Origin: Pseudomonas linyingensis
GTDB lineage: Bacteria; Pseudomonadota; Gammaproteobacteria; Pseudomonadales; Pseudomonadaceae
Assembly: GCF_900109175.1 (NCBI RefSeq)
Contig: NZ_FNZE01000023.1
Coordinates: 1-56,031, forward strand
Direction: 5' to 3'
DNA: 56,031 bases
Position numbers and translations under genes: made by a program. Of this stretch, positions 50,034 through 56,031 are shown piece by piece. The notes below the pieces were generated by a model. It searched no databases, had not been told where the DNA came from, and worked only from the letters and a program-made list of their open reading frames with translations. Within the stretch, counting starts at the first letter, position 1. Every line of letters begins with the position of its first letter.

Positions 50034-53000
50034 ATGGGCGACAACAAGACTCCAATCACCGCCTCCAGCTCGGAACCTTCGGCTCCCACCCCGGGCAATC
50101 GCCTGGTTCGTCGCAGCCCCACGCCGATGGCTCTGGAGCAGCGCTTCGTGTTCGATGGTGCCGCAGCAGCCGATGTGGTCGATACCGCGACCGCCGTTGC
50201 CGAGCCGGCCCCGCAGGCGGCCGAGCCCCTGTCTGAAAACCTGCTATTGGCGGCCTACGGACCTGCGGCAGAACCGCAGTCGATTTCCGTCGAAAGCAAC
50301 GCGCCCGTAGCGGCGACCTCCGAATTGCCGGCAGATGACGGCAACCTGTTCCATCAGGGTGAGGACAACGCGGCCCTGAGCGAGGCTGCAACCACGGCAA
50401 CGCAGCTGATCCAGAACTATCTGGCCGAAGCGAGCGACGAGCAACTGTTCGCCCTGTTCCGCGGCGAGCAAAGCAGTCCCGACGCCCAATGGAGCGCCAA
50501 CCTCGCGCAACTGCGCGATGCCGTTGCCAGCGGCACACTCGACATCAGCCTGACGCTGCTCGACAACGCGCAATTGAACGGTGCGTTGGCTGCCTACACC
50601 CCGGAAGGGCCGCAAGGTGCAGCGACCATTTTCATCAACAGTGACTGGCTGAATGTGCTGGATGTACAGAAGGTATCGAGCCTTCTGATCGAGGAGTACG
50701 GTCACCACATCGACCACGTATTGAACCAAGGGGTGGACACCGCAGGAGACGAAGGCCAACGCTTTGCTGCCGTAGTCACCGGAGCCGACACCAGCGCAGC
50801 GGGTTTTGCGACCGACAATGACCACACCACGCTGCAGATCGAAGGCGAGTCGATCGAGGTCGAGCTGGCGAATCTCAGCTTCAGCAACGCCTACGCTATC
50901 AATGCCGCCACCACTCCGGCCGGCAAGGAGTCGAACAGCCACGACTTCATTGCCACGGGCCTGGGCATCGCCAGCATCAGCGACGACACCAACAGCAACC
51001 TGTTCAGCGGCAACGATGTCGCCGCCATCGGCATCAGCATCGGCGGTGAGGAGTATTTCGGCTGGATCAGCCGGCCAATCAAGAGCAACGGGGTGGTCCG
51101 CGGTTTCTACTTCTGGACCGACACCGATTTTGTCGACCTCGCCACCGCGCAAGCCGACGGCAATGCGGACGGCGACCGCAACGTGGCCGACAACCTCGGC
51201 TTCCTGCTGGTGGTGGACCAGGCCTGGTTCGACAACATCGGTTGGAAAGACCAAGCCGCCAACCTGAAGAACGTCGGCTCGTCCTCCGACCGCGTCGATA
51301 GCGCGCTCAACGCACTGATCCCCGGCCCGGTAGCCCCCGTCGCGGTCGCCGACGTGGCCATCGCCGTCGAGGCCGGAGGCCCGGACAATGCCACCCCGGG
51401 CAGCGATGCCACCGGCAACGTGCTGAACAACGACAGCGATGCCAACGGCGACACCCTGTCGGTCACCGCCGTCACCAGCAACGCCACCGCCAGTTCCAGC
51501 ACCATCGCCAGCGGCAGCAGCGCCGTGGTGAGCGGCCAGTATGGCCAACTGACCCTCGGCGCCAACGGCGCCTACACCTATGTAGTCGATAATGCCAATG
51601 CCGCCGTGCAGGCCCTGCTCAGCAGCGCCAACACCCTGAGCGACACCTTCACCTACCGGATTACGGATGGCAGCGGCGGCAGCGCGACCACCACCCTGAC
51701 CGTGACCATCCAGGGCGCCAACGACAACCCGACGGCCAGCGACGACTACAACGTGGCCAAGGAGTCACTGCTCACGACCGGTGCCTACGGCGTCAGCGAT
51801 CCGCTGGGCAGCCAGGCCACCGGCAATGTGCTGAGCAACGATACGGACCCGGATCGCTACGGAGAGAGCCAGGCGGTCACTGGCGTGGGGATCGAGGGTG
51901 CGGCCACGGGCACGACCACCGCGACCCAGACCATTCTTTCCTTCACCACGCTGCCCAGCAACGTCAGCGTCGGCTACTACGTGTTCCTAGACGGCGACAG
52001 CCTCGACAACGACAAGAACGCAGGCACCGCGCTGCTGGATGCCAACGGTAATCAGATCACCATCGCCTCGATCGACACCACGGCCAAGACCTTCACTCTG
52101 AGCGGCACGGTGGCCAACGTCACCCTGTCGCAGAACGGCAGCCAACTGCTCGGCTTCGCCAACAACAGCGGCGGTAGCGCTGCATACAAGGACGCGTACA
52201 TCCAGTCCAGCACCAATGCGGCCGGCACCCAGATCAGCATCAGTGCCCCACAGGGCACCATCGCCGTCGGCATGAGCGTTGGCGGCACCGGCCTGGGCAC
52301 GGCGCCGACGGTAACCGCGGTCAACTACGATGGCAGCGGCAATGTCAGCTCCGTCACCCTGAGCAGCGCGGTCGCCCTCAGCGACCAGGCGCTGACCTTC
52401 AGCGCCGGGGCCGACGCCGGCGCCACGCTTATCGGCCAGTACGGCACCCTGCTGCTGAATGCCGACGGCAGCTACACCTACACGCCGACAGCCAACAATC
52501 CGGCCCTCGCCGCCGGCCAGTCGGGGCTCGAGCGCTTCGACTACACGATGCACGATGGCGCGGGCGCGACCAGCTCCGCCAGCCTGTTCATCACCGTGCT
52601 GGGTTCGGGCGCCAACGACCCCAATGCCGTGGCCGACAGCATCACCGCCAGCGAGCAGGGCGGCGTGGCCAACGCCACTCCCGGGGTCGATCCCAGCGGC
52701 AACCTGCTCAGCAACGACACGACGCCCAGCGGCAGCAACACCATCGTCGGCGCACGCAGCACCAGCGCCGCCAGCAGCACCACCATCGGTGCCGGCGACT
52801 CGCAGATCGCCGGCCTCTACGGCACCCTGACCCTGCGTGCCGACGGAACCTACAGCTATACCGTCAACAACGACAGTGCCACCGTCCAGGCACTGAACAG
52901 CACGGATAGCCTGACCGACACCTTCGTCTACACCATCGAGAACGGCCTATCGGCCAACGGCACTCCGCTGCGCGACTCGGCCACCCTGACCGTGACCATC

Positions 53001-56000
53001 CAGGGGGCCAACGACACCCCGCTCGCCACCGACGACAGCGCCACCGCCATCGAAGCCGGCGGCACCGGCAACGCCATCGCCGGCTACGATCCCGTCGGCA
53101 ATGTGCTGGGCAACGACAACGACATCGACGACGCAGCCAGCGATCTGCGGGTGACGGCGGTCAGGACCGGCAATATCGAGGGTGCCGGCAGCTCCGGAAC
53201 GATCGGCAGCGCCATCACCGGCAGCTACGGTTCGCTGACCCTCGAGGCCGACGGCAGTTGGAGCTATGTGGTCGACCAGAGCAACAGCGCGGTCAACGCC
53301 CTGGCGCCCGGCCAGACCCTGACCGAAGACTTCAACTACACGGTGACCGACCGCTCCGGCAGCGGCCTGTCAGACACCGCGGTACTGACCATCACCATCC
53401 AGGGGGGCAGCGACACCGTCGCGGTCAACGACGTCTTCGTCAACGAAGGCTCGCCCTACGCGATATTCACCGTGACCGGCGGCGCAGGCGTCCGGATCGA
53501 ACTCGCCCTGGACGACGCAGGACTGCCGGCCACCGACGTCCGCGCCACCCTCGGCACAGATGTCGGCACCCAGATCGAATACTTCGACGGCAGCGTTTGG
53601 GCCGCCTACGACTCCGGCAATCCGCCGAGCATTCCGGGCAGCGGCCAGTTGCTGGTACGGGTCGCCGTGCATCAGGACGACGTTCACGAGGGCAACGAAT
53701 CCTTCCGCCTGATAGCCACCACCAGCGACGGCAGCCAGAGCGCCGGCATCGGCACCATCAACGACGAAGGCGAAGGCGACATTTACCTGGCCGGCAACAC
53801 CAGCGGCACACCGGATAGCACGGCACTGGATGACGACCGTCCGACCCTCAGCGTGTCCAGCCCGACGCTGATGGAGGGCGGCTACGCCCAGTTCACCGTC
53901 GCCATCGACAAGCTCTCGACCAGCGACATCGGCTTCACGCCCAGTCTGAGCGGCGGCAGCGCCACCCTCGGCACCGACACTGCGCCGGCCGGCACCCTGG
54001 AAGTCTCCAGCAACGGCGGCAGCAGCTGGAGCACCGTGACCGGCCCGGTCACCATCGCCGCAGGCCAGAGTTCGGTCCTGCTGCGCATCGCCACCGTCGA
54101 CGACAGCGACATCGAGTCTGCCGAAACCTTCAGCCTGTCCACCGGCTACATCTCCGGCACCGTGACCAATGCCGACGGCGCCTCCGGTACGGCAACCCTC
54201 GGTGACAACGATGCCACCAACACTCCTCCGATGCTGGCCTACACCAGCCTGAGCCTGACCGTGAGCGAGGATGCGGGCGCTCCCGTTGGCGCCGTCGGCT
54301 CCCTGCTCGGCGACTTCACCGGCGGCATCAGCGACGCCGACAGCGGCGCGCTCAAGGGCATCGCCATAACCGCCACCGACTCCAGCAAGGGCACTTGGTA
54401 TTACAGCCTGAATGGCGGCAACACCTGGCAGGCGGTGGACAGCGTCAGCGTCAGCAGCGCCCTGCTGCTGGCCGACAACGGCAGTACTCGGCTGTACTTC
54501 AAGCCGAACGCCAACTTCAATGGCTCCATTGCCTCGGCGCTGACCTTCAAGGCCTGGGACCAGTCCAGCGAAACGGCTGGCACCAAGGTCAACACCGTCC
54601 CCAAAGCCTTCGTGATTCCGGACTCGGGCGCGGTAATGCCCTACCCCTCGACGCTGACGGTTTCCGGAGTGTCAGGCACGCTGACGGACGTCAACCTGAC
54701 GTTGAGCTCACTGACCCATACCTATCCAGCGGACCTCGACATCCTGCTGGTCGGCCCCCAGGGCCAGAAGGTGCTGCTGATGTCCGACGTCGGAGGTAAC
54801 GGCGATGTCAACAATATCAACCTGACCTTTGACGACGAGGCTGCAACCGGCCTTCCTAGCTCCCAGCTCAGCAGCGGCAGCTACAAACCAACGAACAGTG
54901 GCAGCTCCGATACATTCAGCGGGATCGCGGAAACCACTTTCAGCAGCCTGCTTTCCGCCTTCGACGGCACCAGTCCCAACGGCAGCTGGAGCCTCTATGT
55001 CGTCGATGATGCCGGATCCGACTCCGGCACTATCGGCAGCTGGACGCTGACCCTGACGACCGCCAGCGGCAGTACCAACTTCGCAGTCAACCCCGTTGCC
55101 AGCAGCCCCTTCAGTACCGCCACCGACACGCTGAGCGTTACCGTCAGCCCGATCAACGACGCGCCTGTGGCTTCCGGCAGTACGACGCTGCCTTCTGTCT
55201 CCGAAGACACGACCAACCCGCCGGGAGCCACGGTAGCCAGCCTGTTCTCCTCACGTTTCAGCGACACTGCCGATCAGGTCAGTGGCGGCAGCTCGGCCAA
55301 TACCCTAGCCGGCATCGCCGTCACCGCCTACACCGCCGACGCCACCAAGGGCGACTGGCAGTACAGCACCGACAGCGGCGCCAACTGGACCACGCTCTCG
55401 AACATCGCCGGCGACAGCAGCGCGCTCACCCTGCAATCCACCGCCCTACTGCGTTTCCTGCCCGCCACCGACTACAACGGCGCCGCCCCCGACCTGACCG
55501 TGCGGCTGATCGACAGCAGCACCAGCGTGACCGATGGCGCCACCCTGGATGCCAGCAACAACGGCGGCAGCACGGCCATTTCTGCCAGTACCGTGCTTCT
55601 GAGCACCAACGTCACGGCTGTCGACGACGCCAGCGTGCTCGCCGCCGACACCCAGACCGTCGACGAGGACACCCCGGCCACCGGCAACGTCCTGAGCAAC
55701 GACAGCGACGTCGACGACACCCTGCAGGTCGCCAGCTTCGTCGTCGCCGGCGATGCCACCGTCTACACCGCCGGCCAGACCGCCACCCTCGCCGGTGTCG
55801 GCAGCCTGGTGATCGCCGCCGACGGCGACTACACCTTCACTCCGGCCACCAACTGGAACGGCGCGGTGCCGCAGGTGACCTACACCACCGACACCGGCTC
55901 CAGCACCACCCTCGACATCACCGTCGACCCGGTCGACGACGCCAGCGTGCTCGCCGCCGACACCCAGACCGTCGACGAGGACAACGCCGCCAGCGGCAAC

Positions 56001-56031
56001 GTTCTCGGCAACGACAGCGATGTCGACAACA
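50034..56031 (+). CDS. Giant repetitive secreted protein (LEPR-XLL/VCBS/cadherin-like), 5' part
   Basis: A reading frame from ATG 50034 (AGAGGA upstream) stays open to the window end, giving at least 1999 residues. Order: a basic N-terminus with LEQRFVFDGA (34-43), a LEPR-XLL-like mark of giant exported proteins; EEYGHHIDH (220-228) followed by DTAGDEG (235-241), like a degenerate metalloprotease-type domain; VCBS-type modules starting at about 432, 564, 860 and 992 (each with GNVL.ND.D or similar); Calx-beta-like modules (about 1131, 1268); a cadherin-like repeat (about 1395); a P domain (about 1521-1685); further cadherin-like modules; then 104-residue tandem repeats from 1863. The type I secretion signal and calcium-binding end must lie beyond the edge. 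A surface adhesin is likely; the exact role is inference. Confidence 0.88.
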   Translation, partial: MGDNKTPITASSSEPSAPTPGNRLVRRSPTPMALEQRFVFDGAAAADVVDTATAVAEPAPQAAEPLSENLLLAAYGPAAEPQSISVESNAPVAATSELPADDGNLFHQGEDNAALSEAATTATQLIQNYLAEASDEQLFALFRGEQSSPDAQWSANLAQLRDAVASGTLDISLTLLDNAQLNGALAAYTPEGPQGAATIFINSDWLNVLDVQKVSSLLIEEYGHHIDHVLNQGVDTAGDEGQRFAAVVTGADTSAAGFATDNDHTTLQIEGESIEVELANLSFSNAYAINAATTPAGKESNSHDFIATGLGIASISDDTNSNLFSGNDVAAIGISIGGEEYFGWISRPIKSNGVVRGFYFWTDTDFVDLATAQADGNADGDRNVADNLGFLLVVDQAWFDNIGWKDQAANLKNVGSSSDRVDSALNALIPGPVAPVAVADVAIAVEAGGPDNATPGSDATGNVLNNDSDANGDTLSVTAVTSNATASSSTIASGSSAVVSGQYGQLTLGANGAYTYVVDNANAAVQALLSSANTLSDTFTYRITDGSGGSATTTLTVTIQGANDNPTASDDYNVAKESLLTTGAYGVSDPLGSQATGNVLSNDTDPDRYGESQAVTGVGIEGAATGTTTATQTILSFTTLPSNVSVGYYVFLDGDSLDNDKNAGTALLDANGNQITIASIDTTAKTFTLSGTVANVTLSQNGSQLLGFANNSGGSAAYKDAYIQSSTNAAGTQISISAPQGTIAVGMSVGGTGLGTAPTVTAVNYDGSGNVSSVTLSSAVALSDQALTFSAGADAGATLIGQYGTLLLNADGSYTYTPTANNPALAAGQSGLERFDYTMHDGAGATSSASLFITVLGSGANDPNAVADSITASEQGGVANATPGVDPSGNLLSNDTTPSGSNTIVGARSTSAASSTTIGAGDSQIAGLYGTLTLRADGTYSYTVNNDSATVQALNSTDSLTDTFVYTIENGLSANGTPLRDSATLTVTIQGANDTPLATDDSATAIEAGGTGNAIAGYDPVGNVLGNDNDIDDAASDLRVTAVRTGNIEGAGSSGTIGSAITGSYGSLTLEADGSWSYVVDQSNSAVNALAPGQTLTEDFNYTVTDRSGSGLSDTAVLTITIQGGSDTVAVNDVFVNEGSPYAIFTVTGGAGVRIELALDDAGLPATDVRATLGTDVGTQIEYFDGSVWAAYDSGNPPSIPGSGQLLVRVAVHQDDVHEGNESFRLIATTSDGSQSAGIGTINDEGEGDIYLAGNTSGTPDSTALDDDRPTLSVSSPTLMEGGYAQFTVAIDKLSTSDIGFTPSLSGGSATLGTDTAPAGTLEVSSNGGSSWSTVTGPVTIAAGQSSVLLRIATVDDSDIESAETFSLSTGYISGTVTNADGASGTATLGDNDATNTPPMLAYTSLSLTVSEDAGAPVGAVGSLLGDFTGGISDADSGALKGIAITATDSSKGTWYYSLNGGNTWQAVDSVSVSSALLLADNGSTRLYFKPNANFNGSIASALTFKAWDQSSETAGTKVNTVPKAFVIPDSGAVMPYPSTLTVSGVSGTLTDVNLTLSSLTHTYPADLDILLVGPQGQKVLLMSDVGGNGDVNNINLTFDDEAATGLPSSQLSSGSYKPTNSGSSDTFSGIAETTFSSLLSAFDGTSPNGSWSLYVVDDAGSDSGTIGSWTLTLTTASGSTNFAVNPVASSPFSTATDTLSVTVSPINDAPVASGSTTLPSVSEDTTNPPGATVASLFSSRFSDTADQVSGGSSANTLAGIAVTAYTADATKGDWQYSTDSGANWTTLSNIAGDSSALTLQSTALLRFLPATDYNGAAPDLTVRLIDSSTSVTDGATLDASNNGGSTAISASTVLLSTNVTAVDDASVLAADTQTVDEDTPATGNVLSNDSDVDDTLQVASFVVAGDATVYTAGQTATLAGVGSLVIAADGDYTFTPATNWNGAVPQVTYTTDTGSSTTLDITVDPVDDASVLAADTQTVDEDNAASGNVLGNDSDVDN
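54597..55080 (+). other. P domain embedded in the giant protein
   Basis: Residues about 1521-1685 read as a proprotein-convertase-type P domain: STLTVSGVSGTLTDVNLTLS, HTYPADLDILLVGPQGQKVLLMSDVGG, INLTFDDEA, LSAFDGTSPNGSWSLYVVDD and GTIGSWTLTLTTA. It interrupts a cadherin-like unit (YFKPNANFNG on its left, DTLSVTVSPINDAPV on its right). Confidence 0.8.
55620..56031 (+). repeat. Start of a 312-bp tandem repeat array in the giant gene
   Basis: GTCGACGACGCCAGCGTGCT begins a unit at 55620 that recurs at 55932, giving a 312-bp (104-residue) period. The first 50 bases of the two copies are identical and the next 50 nearly so. The second copy runs off the window, so the number of units is unknown. 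High identity suggests recent amplification. Confidence 0.85.

Overview
The window is GC-rich and gene-dense, and nearly every recognisable gene is Pseudomonas-like. It has rsxABCDGE followed by nth and a PA3496-type small gene, a quiP-type acyl-homoserine lactone acylase close to dinG, a DUF2076 protein, ZapA with its TIGR02449 partner, a CrcZ/CrcY-type decoy RNA and REP/RAYT-type repeats. The best reading is a chromosomal segment of a Pseudomonas (Pseudomonadaceae). Species cannot be fixed from the sequence alone.

Layout. 1-4.1 kb is an accessory-like patch: a REP-associated transposase with hairpin repeats, a methyltransferase, a zinc-ribbon-like protein, an ecotin with a lipobox, a DUF559 nuclease-like gene whose 3' end lies in a palindromic repeat, a 42-aa membrane protein and an EVE-domain protein. 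4.1-4.65 kb holds no protein gene. On the minus strand it carries a well-supported CrcZ/CrcY-type sRNA with a sigma-54 promoter and upstream inverted GTTAC sites. 4.7-18.7 kb is mostly housekeeping and conserved hypothetical genes: CAP-domain protein, rlhA, initiator tRNA, VIT-like membrane protein, parvulin, zapA, universal stress protein, YebC-like factor, DUF2076, yjdM, patatin and DUF3597. It ends in a tightly coupled minus-strand cassette of one small GTPase-like protein, two roadblock proteins and an unknown protein.

18.8-33.4 kb carries a serine hydrolase, dinG, an OmpA-like lipoprotein, YchJ, a LEA-like lipoprotein/SEC-C/DUF2489 operon, quiP, a ferritin-VIT iron transporter, a divergent GlxA-type regulator/OsmC pair and an erythromycin-esterase-like gene. 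33.4-38 kb holds a 142-bp MITE-like element, dcd, mrp/apbC between REP-type repeats, and metG. 38-44.9 kb is the complete Rsx/Rnf redox pump operon with nth. 45.2-47 kb is a three-gene minus operon (SDR, DUF3833 lipoprotein, chalcone-isomerase-like protein).

At about 47.1-47.35 kb the backbone breaks in the truncated C-terminus of a sensor kinase. An AT-richer leader follows, then a secretion cassette: a TolC-like lipoprotein, a periplasmic adaptor and a giant repetitive protein. The giant reading frame begins at 50034 and stays open to the window edge (at least 1999 residues). It combines a LEPR-XLL-like N-terminus, a degenerate metalloprotease-like motif, VCBS/cadherin-like repeats and an embedded proprotein-convertase-type P domain.

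The most interesting items are this giant secreted-protein locus, the extra Crc-antagonist sRNA, the GTPase/roadblock cassette with a degenerate guanine-specificity motif, and the DUF559 gene merged with a palindromic repeat. Pathway assignments rest on motif recognition by eye. No database search was possible.
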